From: a virus
Strand: one strand, 5' to 3'
DNA length: 64,000 nt
IMG/VR virus record: IMGVR_UViG_3300022744_000020
Location: 206,384 to 270,383 of that record
Shown: in pieces, positions 49,041-57,581 of the stretch
How the letters are laid out: every line of letters starts with the position of its first letter
Numbering within the stretch: position 1 is the first letter of the stretch
Notes under the pieces: generated by a model
Databases searched by the model: none
What the model saw: only the letters and a program-made list of their open reading frames with translations
Told to the model about the DNA's origin: nothing
Position numbers and translations under genes: made by a program

Positions 49041-49835
49041 ATGACTATTGAACTCCACGAAGTACAAGCCGCTATTGCTCGCTGCATGCATCGCCCTGAC
49101 CAGCCTCAATATCTGAGAGATCAGTTTGAATTACGCTACAGTAGCGTCGATGAGAAGATCTATCTGTACTTGTTAACACCTTGGAAAATTGTCAACAACA
49201 CATCGCCGAGATATTTCCTTAAGGAATACCCCCTGCAAGGCCCTCAGGAGGTCCATGAAGAGATTTTCTCAGGGATCATTGAAATGGCCTGGGATAAAAA
49301 GATTCCCAGGCTTATACGCCCTTTAAATTGGCACGAGCTAGATCTTGGGATGCGCGTGGCTTACTATAAGTGGCACGGTCGCCTGCCTGCGGGAATGGTT
49401 GGTGTCGTCTCTCGTTTTGTAATTAAAACAAAAAGAATCATTACAGAAAAAGAAATGGAGCGCTGGAGAGTTCCGGCTGGTGACTATCGGATACGCGTAG
49501 GGGTTGAGATCCGTTGGGCTGATGGCTATAACGACACGGAGACCGACTTAGGGGAGTTGGCGATGCTGGAAGAGCCTAGCATCATCAAGCCTCGAGCGAT
49601 CAAGGTTTTCACTGGACACCAGTACGCGGAATCTGATGTCGTCAAGGTCGGTAAATCCAAACACTACGTGGTTAAATCACTGAAGTGGAGTGATCTTCAA
49701 AAGCAATCAAAAAATCCCACGCCATGCTACGTTTGCTATCCGGTGGAGGATCCAAAGCGCGTCGTGGAAATCGCGGAGAGTCAGATCACGGCACGAGTGG
49801 GAGTGAACTACCCCCTCGGATTTCTTCAGTCCTGA
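49041..49835 (+). CDS. Hypothetical protein, 264 aa
   Basis: ATG 49041 (MTIELHEVQAAIARCMH) lacks a clear ribosome-binding site, like other promoter-proximal genes here. It is soluble, basic and alpha/beta. A strand-rich centre (DYRIRVGVEIRWADGYND) and a Cys pair (CYVC) near residue 230 are visible. It is a single-gene early-type unit ending at a bidirectional terminator. No family recognised. Confidence 0.65.
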   Translation: MTIELHEVQAAIARCMHRPDQPQYLRDQFELRYSSVDEKIYLYLLTPWKIVNNTSPRYFLKEYPLQGPQEVHEEIFSGIIEMAWDKKIPRLIRPLNWHELDLGMRVAYYKWHGRLPAGMVGVVSRFVIKTKRIITEKEMERWRVPAGDYRIRVGVEIRWADGYNDTETDLGELAMLEEPSIIKPRAIKVFTGHQYAESDVVKVGKSKHYVVKSLKWSDLQKQSKNPTPCYVCYPVEDPKRVVEIAESQITARVGVNYPLGFLQS

Positions 49836-49847
49836 AAATAAGCATAT

Positions 49848-49890
49848 GCACTACCTACTCGCTTTACCGGCGAGTAGGTAGTGCGTGCTT
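49848..49890. terminator. Bidirectional terminator
   Basis: GCACTACCTACTCGC pairs with GCGAGTAGGTAGTGC (49848-49862 with 49870-49884) between convergent genes 49041 and 49893. Confidence 0.85.
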
Positions 49891-49892
49891 TA

Positions 49893-50573
49893 TTACGTCG
49901 AGGGTGATCCAGCAATTCGGAAGGTGAGCTTATTTTTTTCGCTCAGCCCCAACTTTTCCACGGGTTTCATTCCTTCGATGTAGTAGTAAATGTCAGGACA
50001 TGCACCGGCTTGATTCGTGAGTTCAACAATTCGGGGGAAGATCAACTCTTTGTATCTCGGGTGTTGCCTCATAGCTCTCAAATGGTCGTGAGGGATGAGT
50101 CCTTGAGAAGCAATGAACTCCTCAGCTCTCGTCTTAAGCTCCAGCGCCCATTCTTCTTCCTGAATCTTCTCGCAAACTTCCAGAAAAGGCATCGACTGTG
50201 CGTATTGACAGGACGGGAGAATCTCCTGGATCAAGCGACAAACATATTCGTACTCACTCTTGAGGGCTTCAGAAGCCAAGAGCCACTGCCTCTGATCTCC
50301 CTCATGCTCGACCTTATCCGCTTCAAGAAGCTGTTTCTTGAGCTGGTCACGCTTGCTCTGGTCGAGATCACTGAGATGGTTTTCGATTTCCTGCAGCCGA
50401 GCAATGTGACGCATCCCGGCAGCTTTGTTGTGCGTGAGGCGGTGCTCCAATGCTTCCTTCATCTGCATCAACTCGACGTATTTCCCATCGGGGGTGTGTC
50501 GGGATCCTGCAATGAAGTGTTTGATCTGAAAATTACTGTTGAGTCGGTACGGGTGTGGGATATCGCCAGACAT
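49893..50573 (-). CDS. Hypothetical coiled-coil protein at end of the fibre operon, 226 aa
   Basis: ATG 50573 has GAGGAATAAAG upstream on the minus strand. The protein is mostly helical and charged, with heptads around residues 35-110 (LQEIENHLSDLDQSKRDQL). It lies 12 nt after the fibre gene 50586. A location at the end of a fibre operon is typical of tail-fibre chaperones, but there is no sequence motif to support it. Confidence 0.6.
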   Translation of the reverse strand: MSGDIPHPYRLNSNFQIKHFIAGSRHTPDGKYVELMQMKEALEHRLTHNKAAGMRHIARLQEIENHLSDLDQSKRDQLKKQLLEADKVEHEGDQRQWLLASEALKSEYEYVCRLIQEILPSCQYAQSMPFLEVCEKIQEEEWALELKTRAEEFIASQGLIPHDHLRAMRQHPRYKELIFPRIVELTNQAGACPDIYYYIEGMKPVEKLGLSEKNKLTFRIAGSPST

Positions 50574-50585
50574 TTTCTTTATTCC

Positions 50586-51524
50586 TCAAGCATTGACGCC
50601 AGTGATTGAGCATCCACTGGCAGAACCTAACGAACTGGTGCTGGTAGGGGCATATGCCGCCGTCACCGCTCCAGAAGCGTAAACGTGTCTATTTCTTCGA
50701 CTAACGGTGGTGGATCCGAGATTGAAGATCCCTTGTGTGGCCCCACCGCCAGCACTGCCTTGACTCAGTGCCGAAGTGAGAACCGAAGAAGAAACGCAGG
50801 TATCTGTTGCGTAGGTGTATTTGTTCGTATTGGTCTTAGTTCCACCTGTGGCGATTACGGCCAGTTGCCCATTTCCAGTAGCCGCTCCCAAGTTGAAAGC
50901 CAGCGTCAGCGGCTTAGCAACAGTTTTGGTGTAGGTGGCGTAATTCACTTTCTCAATGGTTGTAACATTGCCGGCAGCCGTAGCACCATACACGAAGTAG
51001 GCATCCGTCATGTTTCCGAAGGCGGCACCACTACACGAATTCACACCCGAGGTTACGCTGGGGACACAAGCCTCATCCGCATAGGTGTACTTGTCTCGAA
51101 GATTCAGATACGTGATCAGGTAACCAATATGAATAAGTGCCTGAACGTCGTTTCCCACGGAGGCCCCGTAGAAGCCTCTGGAAGAAGCTTTGGTCGTGAT
51201 CTGAACGGCGTTCGTGGCGTGTAGGAAACACTCACGAACATCGGTCTCACTTCCTGCGTAGCCACAAGACACCATTTGACGATCGCGCTTACCGACTGCC
51301 GTCTGATACGAACAGCCATTGAGCAATCCTTTCGCTTCAATGGCTGTATTCGACGCTACAAAGTGAACATCTCTCAGGGTGCTCTTGAGCTTGACGTTGG
51401 AGTTGCCGTAGTTAAAGACAGCAAACTCCGCATTCAAATCCGGGATGATGTTCTTTTTCTTTTTTGTTGCGACGTGGCCCATTGCCCTTGCGGTCAATGA
51501 GCCCATCGAGTTAATGATGGGCAT
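50586..51524 (-). CDS. Tail-fibre-like protein with beta-repeat body, 312 aa
   Basis: ATG 51524 has CGGAGTAAGAG upstream. The C-terminal two thirds contain short repeats with a K-Y-T-Y-A start (KYTYADEAC, KYTYATDTC, RHVYASGAV), separated by Gly/Ser/Thr-rich segments ending in TGG- or GAA-like turns. This is a beta-repeat design common in receptor-binding fibre tips. The cysteines in the repeats (EACVPSV, DTCVSSS) are unusual for a cytoplasmically assembled fibre. Downstream of the longer fibre 51538 in the same operon. Confidence 0.72.
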   Translation of the reverse strand: MPIINSMGSLTARAMGHVATKKKKNIIPDLNAEFAVFNYGNSNVKLKSTLRDVHFVASNTAIEAKGLLNGCSYQTAVGKRDRQMVSCGYAGSETDVRECFLHATNAVQITTKASSRGFYGASVGNDVQALIHIGYLITYLNLRDKYTYADEACVPSVTSGVNSCSGAAFGNMTDAYFVYGATAAGNVTTIEKVNYATYTKTVAKPLTLAFNLGAATGNGQLAVIATGGTKTNTNKYTYATDTCVSSSVLTSALSQGSAGGGATQGIFNLGSTTVSRRNRHVYASGAVTAAYAPTSTSSLGSASGCSITGVNA

Positions 51525-51537
51525 CTCTTACTCCGGT

Positions 51538-53466
51538 TTACTTGTAATAGCTGGTCGAAGCCAGAATTCGGAACGAAGTAACGGTATCCCGAATGATCGT
51601 GAAGGTGTACGTCTCCGTCGAGTTGGTGTTTGCCGTCGTCGGAGTTTCCCCACTGAGCCACTTCGGAGTTACCGCAGTGCCGTCAATTTGGAAGATCGTC
51701 GGGATATAAGCGTATGCCCCGTGTTGAGCCACCAACGTCACCGTCACGGATTTACCCACCTCCAGTGCCTGGACCAAGGGAACCGTGGAGCTGAACCGGA
51801 AATTGATCGTGAAGTTGCTGATGGTGTTGACAGTGAAATACAAGACCGACTGCTCAGAGATTTCATAGTTCACCATCGTCGTCGGTGCCGCTGCGACGAA
51901 CGTGGCAACCTCCGTTGCGTTCTTAACTTCGATGGGGAATTCAGTCGTGCTGGAGTAGACCTGCTTCTTGCTGTAAGTCCGGCCCACTTCCCCGAGGCTA
52001 TTGAGTTGGCCTTGGAGCTTACCCAAAGCCACCACGTAGGTGTCAGCAACCGCGATCTGTGCCTTTGCTGCAATGTCCAAACCTACCAGAGTCGAGACGT
52101 TAGACAGCAAACTTCTCCAAGGACTTCCGACCAGGCTTGCCGGCCATTGAGTTCCAATCGGAACTGCATTGATCGCAAAACACAGACTCCCATCCGGCGC
52201 AAACACCAAATCGTTGATGGCGTATGCCGCACCGACGGTGTGGTTGGCGACGTTGAACGAAATGTTTTTCCAAGATCCGTCACCAAACAGAGCCATGGAG
52301 CGCTGTGCCATGGTGGCGGCAGGAACCGATCCAGCAACCCCGTCAGCAGACGCCGTAGCACCGACATAGACCGGCGTTGAGCCACCACCAGTACCAGTGG
52401 GGGCGGTAATCCAGCCGCTCGTCGAGAGAATCTTCCCAGCGTCTGCGGTTTCAAAGGCAGGCACCAAGCCTTCTTTAGACTTACCGAAGACGGTGTATGT
52501 CGCTCCCGTCGTGGTGTTGATGGTCGTCCAAACCCCCGCACCACTCAGGAATTTTCCTTCATCTCCAGCCTGAGGAGCTGGGACCAAACCAGAAGACCCA
52601 GCCGTCGTCGAACTCGAACCTGCGAAGGCCGAATAGGTTGGAATCGTCGGAAAGGCAGGGAGTTCTTTCCAGCCTGTCAGACTGAGATACCGAGTCAGGG
52701 TACCCGCACTCGCCGACGGAACCAATCCTGCTGTTCCTGCTGCAGTGCTGGTGGGTGGGGTGAAATCAGAATAGCTGGCTTGTGCCGGGAAGTCCGACCA
52801 GCCACCAGTGGTCAGAACCTTTACCGCAATTCCTGCCGCTGGTGCCGGCACCAGACCAACCTCACCTGCTGCCAGCGCCGTTCCAGCTTTGAATACGCTG
52901 TAGGTCGGAATGGAGATTTTCTTCCACAGTCCGGAAGCGGATAAAAACGCATCCAGATCGGCATAGACGGCAGGTGGAACCAATCCAGCAGCCGACGCCG
53001 ACGTACTGGTAGGGGCAACGTAGTTGCCTGCAGACACTCCGGAAATGGACGGGAAGTCCGTCCATCCCTTTGGCGACAGATACCGATTGTCTGCACCAAT
53101 TGCTGGTCCTGGAACGAGTCCGTCAGTACCAGCAGCAGTTGCCGTGTTCGCTCCAAAAACAGAGTAAGTCGTCGGTGCAGGGATGAAGATTTTCTTCCAG
53201 GTCCCGTCGGCACAGAAGAAGCCATCTATGTTGGCAAAACTCGGAGGTACTACGAGACCTGCGGTACCAGTCGAAGTGCTGGTAGGTGCGACGTAATTGG
53301 AGGCGGACGCACCTCCCGTGGCTGGCATCTCTTTCCAGCCAGTGGCGGAAAGATACCGGGTATCACTACCAGCCGATGGTGCTGGCACGAGACCAGCTTT
53401 ACCGGCAAGCAAAGTAGTCGAGCCCACGAAGTTTCTCAACTTCTGAGCAATTTTCAATTTGATCAT
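51538..53466 (-). CDS. Tail fibre with tandem GLVPAP-type repeats, 642 aa
   Basis: ATG 53466 has CAGGAG upstream. About eight repeats of roughly 35-60 residues contain AAGxxGLVPAPxAG followed by a YLSxxGW element: AAGTDGLVPGPAIG, ASAAGLVPPAVYA, AAGEVGLVPAPAAG, GTAGLVPSASAG and TAGSSGLVPAPQAG. This is the common tail-fibre shaft repeat of many phages. The C-terminal 200 residues are non-repetitive and probably form the tip. It is the central gene of the minus-strand fibre operon. Confidence 0.88.
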   Translation of the reverse strand: MIKLKIAQKLRNFVGSTTLLAGKAGLVPAPSAGSDTRYLSATGWKEMPATGGASASNYVAPTSTSTGTAGLVVPPSFANIDGFFCADGTWKKIFIPAPTTYSVFGANTATAAGTDGLVPGPAIGADNRYLSPKGWTDFPSISGVSAGNYVAPTSTSASAAGLVPPAVYADLDAFLSASGLWKKISIPTYSVFKAGTALAAGEVGLVPAPAAGIAVKVLTTGGWSDFPAQASYSDFTPPTSTAAGTAGLVPSASAGTLTRYLSLTGWKELPAFPTIPTYSAFAGSSSTTAGSSGLVPAPQAGDEGKFLSGAGVWTTINTTTGATYTVFGKSKEGLVPAFETADAGKILSTSGWITAPTGTGGGSTPVYVGATASADGVAGSVPAATMAQRSMALFGDGSWKNISFNVANHTVGAAYAINDLVFAPDGSLCFAINAVPIGTQWPASLVGSPWRSLLSNVSTLVGLDIAAKAQIAVADTYVVALGKLQGQLNSLGEVGRTYSKKQVYSSTTEFPIEVKNATEVATFVAAAPTTMVNYEISEQSVLYFTVNTISNFTINFRFSSTVPLVQALEVGKSVTVTLVAQHGAYAYIPTIFQIDGTAVTPKWLSGETPTTANTNSTETYTFTIIRDTVTSFRILASTSYYK

Positions 53467-53489
53467 TTCCTAACTCCTGAATTTATTCA

Positions 53490-54659
53490 TTAAACCAGAT
53501 AGCTTCCAGAAGCGTCGGTAGCCACCAGACCCGACGTGGAAACTGCCGCGCTCTTACGCACGCTGGCTGCAAACTCAGTGATGTAATACGTGTACGTTAC
53601 CACGATCTTCCCATTGAGGCAGGTGATCACAAAGTCGGAGCACATCGGGGTAGCGTCTCCGACAATCTCAGCGGAGTCTCCTTCTTCGAGGGCAATCGTG
53701 CTGGAGTCGGTCAGACTAACGGTTCCGCTGCCTTCTTTTTGAAGGAAGCAAACCCCGGTGATCAAAATACCTTCCCGGATCTCTTCTTTACGACCAGAGA
53801 AGAATTGACCGGTGGCAAGAGTCTTGCTTCCAGTTCGAGGAAGACCAATTTTCATTCCACGCCGCTGAATAGAAATCAGCGTTGGGGGATTGGCGAGAAC
53901 CTTGTTTTTGGTTGTGTTTCTCCACAGCTCTGACACCACAGTACCCGTGGTCGTTGTGGTTTTGGACAGGATGTCAAACACGTCTTGTTCAGAAGACGAT
54001 CGGATAGCATCATACTCCTCCACCAAAGTCACCGGTGCCGGAACGACGGGATCCGTTGCGACCTTCACAAGCAGAGGATCCGTGGACCCCGAAGGTGCGA
54101 GCTTTTGCTGTAGGCTGGTCAGGCTGTTGCGCGTGCTGTTCAAATGAACAACCATCGCCTTCAAAGCAGCAATGACCGTAGCATTGCCCGTGCCATCTTC
54201 GGCCATTCGAATATCTGCTGGCGTCCCCAGGGAATAGGCGTGGTCCGCAGCCCAAGCCCCATTGACCGGACTACCTGTGAGTTTTTGTGCCGGCTCCCTG
54301 GATTGGTTGTACCAAACCACCACCGTGACGACCGGGGTTTTGCCCAGATCGGTAACTTCGTAGCGGCGCAGAAGGTCTCCGGCGTTGAAGCCGATCCCGT
54401 CCTGTTTGGCTACGAAGTTCTGCTCGAGCATCAAGACGGAAGAAGCTGTGGTGGTTCCAGAACCGGAGGTCGTTCCAGTCGTGGTGCCGGTGCTGGGAAT
54501 CACTCCGTCGGCTATGGCCTTTTGGATCACATTCGTTGCCGTGTCTACGACAAAGTCAGCCAAGAATTCCTGAATTTCTACGCCGTTGATATAAAGGCGC
54601 TCGATGTTGTAATAACCAACCTTGGGTCGAAGGGTGGTCAGAATGATTTCGCTGGACAT
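53490..54659 (-). CDS. Virion structural protein (fibre operon leader), 389 aa
   Basis: ATG 54659 has GAGAGGAAT upstream. The protein is beta-rich, with a Ser/Gly/Thr linker (TGTTTGTTSGSGTTTA) at about residues 55-72 and a globular C-terminus. The N-terminal segment PKVGYYNIERLYINGVE may attach to the tail or baseplate. It precedes the shaft-repeat fibre 51538 in the operon and is inferred to be its partner. No enzymatic motif. Confidence 0.68.
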   Translation of the reverse strand: MSSEIILTTLRPKVGYYNIERLYINGVEIQEFLADFVVDTATNVIQKAIADGVIPSTGTTTGTTSGSGTTTASSVLMLEQNFVAKQDGIGFNAGDLLRRYEVTDLGKTPVVTVVVWYNQSREPAQKLTGSPVNGAWAADHAYSLGTPADIRMAEDGTGNATVIAALKAMVVHLNSTRNSLTSLQQKLAPSGSTDPLLVKVATDPVVPAPVTLVEEYDAIRSSSEQDVFDILSKTTTTTGTVVSELWRNTTKNKVLANPPTLISIQRRGMKIGLPRTGSKTLATGQFFSGRKEEIREGILITGVCFLQKEGSGTVSLTDSSTIALEEGDSAEIVGDATPMCSDFVITCLNGKIVVTYTYYITEFAASVRKSAAVSTSGLVATDASGSYLV

Positions 54660-54727
54660 GGGAAGGATTCCTCTCAGTGGGTCATTAAAAAGCTTAAAGA
54701 TAAGCGCGCTCAGGTCAAAAGATGCCC

Positions 54728-54745
54728 ACTATAGAGAGCATACAA
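54728..54745 (-). promoter_or_regulatory. Possible TATG-type promoter of the fibre operon
   Basis: On the minus strand, TTTGTATGCTCTCTATAG lies 70-90 nt upstream of ATG 54659 and just after the terminator of the helicase unit. The interval 54660-54746 holds no gene. Weak evidence, as TATG is short. Confidence 0.3.
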
Positions 54746-54747
54746 AG

Positions 54748-54779
54748 GAGGCATGGATCCCGCAAGGGATCCATGCCTC
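54748..54779 (-). terminator. Terminator of the helicase/repeat-protein unit
   Basis: GAGGCATGGATCCC and GGGATCCATGCCTC form a 14-bp perfect stem with a GCAA loop, 18 nt past the stop of 54797 on the minus strand, followed by CTTTGTAT. Confidence 0.78.
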
Positions 54780-54796
54780 TCAATGTTTGGGGATGT

Positions 54797-55312
54797 TCAG
54801 TCCAGATAGCTGCCAGGAATAACCGGATCAGTGTGTCTCGCGTTCTTCAGGTACGAGTACACACGAGCCAACCAACTCATGAAAGTGGACTTCTTCCGTA
54901 GTCCTCCTTTTTCGCTGTACTCGATATCGTCATCCCTCAGATCCGGATCAAAATCACTGATCAACTGCGGACAAACTGCTTCGATCTTTCTCGGGGCGTA
55001 GGCGATGGCCCATTCCGGATTGTGGAGAACCAACCCATTGAAGTTCATGAGCGCCATGATCTTAGGGTGTTTGAAGCTCGCCCAATCCGGACGCAACTCA
55101 CACACAATCCCCGGGTATTGAGCCAGAACCCACTCCGGGGCAAACCGACAGGCCCATTCGGGGTTGTGAATGATCATCGCGTGCGGATTGAGATTGAACG
55201 CCCAGCGTGGGTGTTTCTGACAGATCTTTTTCAACTCATCGAGAGAAAGATCTGAGAACCGCTTGTTGATGGCTTTATCGCGGGCTTCGGTAAATTCAGA
55301 TTCAGTATGCAT
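54797..55312 (-). CDS. Protein with short NPEWA-type repeats (DUF4116-like), 171 aa
   Basis: ATG 55312 overlaps the end of the helicase gene by 11 nt. Repeats of about 22 residues occur with P-x-W-A cores: HPRWAFNLNP, NPEWACRFAPEW, RPDWASFKHP and NPEWAIAYAP. They resemble DUF4116 repeats, whose function is unknown and which are common in giant-virus and some bacterial proteins. The C-terminus is basic, then aromatic. Overlap with the helicase suggests a replication-related partner. Confidence 0.68.
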   Translation of the reverse strand: MHTESEFTEARDKAINKRFSDLSLDELKKICQKHPRWAFNLNPHAMIIHNPEWACRFAPEWVLAQYPGIVCELRPDWASFKHPKIMALMNFNGLVLHNPEWAIAYAPRKIEAVCPQLISDFDPDLRDDDIEYSEKGGLRKKSTFMSWLARVYSYLKNARHTDPVIPGSYLD

Positions 55313-56816
55313 ATTCGTCCTCTTCAGCTTCTTGGAACACCCCAACCTTCTTTTGACTGATTCGGGGTTTGTTTAAGTCATCTGGAATGGGTCCAGTTTC
55401 AGGGAATGGCAACACAAAGTATTTCTTGGACTCAGGAATAGCCGGCACGCCGCGATGCTTACCGCGCATCACGGTTAGGTATGATCTCCCATCCGACACC
55501 TCAATGTGGATGTAGAGTTCCAGATCCATTTCTTGGCCGAGCTGCTTAGATCCTTCGTAGTAATTCTTACCGGGCAGGTGTTTGACAAAGTCACGATAGC
55601 CTTCACGCACAAGCATCGTGGCGTCCACCGACAACTGGTGTGGGGTAATCAGGGTGATTCTCTTGGCACTAAAGAAGTTGCGAGCCTTGCGGAATAGATC
55701 ACGCAAATTAGTTCCGGTGGCTCCGTCGGTATCGCAGCCACTCAGATTCATCTGGCGCAAGTAGTCAATCATGCAGACATGGATCTCGTAGCCTTGAGAT
55801 TCCAGGTCAAGAATAAGGTTCTTCAGATCCGCAAGCGCGAAATCGGAAGGGTTGTACCGATACATCTTGACGTGGTAGCCGTTGACCTTCATGCGATCAA
55901 CGACATACTTCGCCATGTCTCTTTCATGCAGCTTTCCAAACACAGGCATGACGCCATGCTCGTTGATGCTGATGTTTTCGTAAAGGAAACGAACGTTGTT
56001 CGGAAGCTCGTCCTCAAACGAGATTCGAACCATCAAAGGCTTTTTCGTTTTATCAATCAAGTACGGCGTGTTGTACTCGCACATCTGCTTGAACAACGTC
56101 AGACTGAAACCCGTCTTGTAGTTGTGCTGAAGCGCGTTGATGACGATTTCCTCTCCCCGCCGCGCGCCACCCTGGGTTGCTACGTTGAGGTCCTGCCATC
56201 CAAACTGAATCATGCCTTCGTTTGAACTCATCGTGGCGGCTTCTCTGAACACAGTTTCCACCGAGTCCAAATTGTCCACGTCCAAACTCGACACCATGCG
56301 CGTGTCAATCTTGGCATCCATCTGCTGGAAGGGATCCAGCGAGGCAATCAATTCTGCCGTAAATTTTCTCAGGTCCGGGATTTGTGCTCGGTGAAAGCAG
56401 ACTTTTGTCGAGGCGTCTCGAATGACTTTTGTAAGTTTGTCTTCTCGATCACTGGCCCTCAAGAACGACTGAAGGAGCCTCGTATTCTTCAAAATACTGA
56501 CGTGATCGACCTCTTCGTTCACGTAATCCGAAATCGACTCAAATATGAGGGGATTATCCCTGAGGATAATCCGAAGTTTGGATTTGAAATCATTCGCATC
56601 GATCTTCTCGCCCAAAGGCGCATCCAGTAGCCCGATGCAGATTTGCTTGAGTTGATTAAGTTCTTCCCGGTCTCGCATTCCGTTCAGGCTAGACTCCGGA
56701 ACCTTCACTTTTTCGAGCCATCCTCGGACAAGCTCCTCACTTCTTTGGGGTTCTGCAAAATGCGACTCCCAGTAAAGAAGAGCCAAACATTGAGCGAGAA
56801 TGACGTAGTTATCCAT
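55302..56816 (-). CDS. DnaB-like replicative helicase
   Basis: ATG 56816 (MDNYVILAQCLALLYW) is preferred, as the region upstream reads as leader; an ATG at 56912 is in frame. The first 100 residues are helical, as in DnaB N-domains. The RecA-like core shows GGARRGEEIVINALQ, then an atypical Walker A HNYKTGFS (Lys234, Thr235), VRISFEDE in the place of the usual SLEM, and Walker B HVCMIDYLRQM (Asp351). TPHQLSVDA and RGKHRGVP follow. DnaB-type enzymes unwind DNA as hexamers at the replication fork using ATP. The unit continues into 54797. Confidence 0.82.
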   Translation of the reverse strand: MDNYVILAQCLALLYWESHFAEPQRSEELVRGWLEKVKVPESSLNGMRDREELNQLKQICIGLLDAPLGEKIDANDFKSKLRIILRDNPLIFESISDYVNEEVDHVSILKNTRLLQSFLRASDREDKLTKVIRDASTKVCFHRAQIPDLRKFTAELIASLDPFQQMDAKIDTRMVSSLDVDNLDSVETVFREAATMSSNEGMIQFGWQDLNVATQGGARRGEEIVINALQHNYKTGFSLTLFKQMCEYNTPYLIDKTKKPLMVRISFEDELPNNVRFLYENISINEHGVMPVFGKLHERDMAKYVVDRMKVNGYHVKMYRYNPSDFALADLKNLILDLESQGYEIHVCMIDYLRQMNLSGCDTDGATGTNLRDLFRKARNFFSAKRITLITPHQLSVDATMLVREGYRDFVKHLPGKNYYEGSKQLGQEMDLELYIHIEVSDGRSYLTVMRGKHRGVPAIPESKKYFVLPFPETGPIPDDLNKPRISQKKVGVFQEAEEDEYAY

Positions 56817-56995
56817 GGGGGATATTCGATATGGTTGGTGTAGGGTGACTGCTTTGGTTGGTGGTCCCCGCAGTCTGACACACGATGGTTGTCCTGGTTT
56901 GTTTTTTACCATTCTTATTAGTGTGATTGATATGCTGATCCTATAAATTAACTAATCTTGTAGGTGATCTTCAACCACTTAGAATAGGAGGACCC

Positions 56996-57550
56996 ATGGG
57001 TCCTAGTGCGCACCGAAAATTTATTTTCCTTCCAAGGTGGGTGGAGATCCTCCTCCAAAGGCAAGGTCAAAGCCCCACCGTCCTTCAAGATCTGTCCAAA
57101 GCCAACGAGTACCTGTCCTGGATGGACCTTGCTTGTGTGGACTATCTGAATGAAAATGCCAAACGTTTGCTCGGATTTGACAACTCCGACTGCGGAACCA
57201 ACGACACTGGACTGGGTGTTGCAGGGGAAGGCATAAAAATTTATATCCATCATGTGGCGCCGCTACGCCCCATGGTGGAGCAGGTCCTGATGGACCGACT
57301 CTTTGAAGCAGAGGGCCATTTCGAGGAAGGGAAACGCAAAACGCATCACGCGTACGTGTCCGACCAAGAGATTGTTTTCGTGGTTATTTACCCGTCTTGC
57401 TTCATTGGCGACACCAGGATGCAAGATGCACAGAGTCTGACGAAAGATATTTTCAAGATCATTCACGATTTTGAAGGTTTCGATCGGTTAGTTCAACACG
57501 CTTGCTGGCGCGAGCACTTCTCCAATCAATCGATTCAATCGGCGGCGTGA
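56996..57550 (+). CDS. Hypothetical protein upstream of the capsid gene, 184 aa
   Basis: ATG 56996 has a strong AGGAGGACC site. The protein is soluble, alpha/beta, with His-rich patches (HHVAPLRP, KTHHAYVSD). It may be a capsid-assembly factor given its place 31 nt upstream of the capsid-like gene, but no motif supports that. The interval 56817-56995 contains divergent leader regions and no gene. Confidence 0.62.
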   Translation: MGPSAHRKFIFLPRWVEILLQRQGQSPTVLQDLSKANEYLSWMDLACVDYLNENAKRLLGFDNSDCGTNDTGLGVAGEGIKIYIHHVAPLRPMVEQVLMDRLFEAEGHFEEGKRKTHHAYVSDQEIVFVVIYPSCFIGDTRMQDAQSLTKDIFKIIHDFEGFDRLVQHACWREHFSNQSIQSAA

Positions 57551-57581
57551 GCCGTTTCTTTTCTCTACGGAGTCATTTCCC

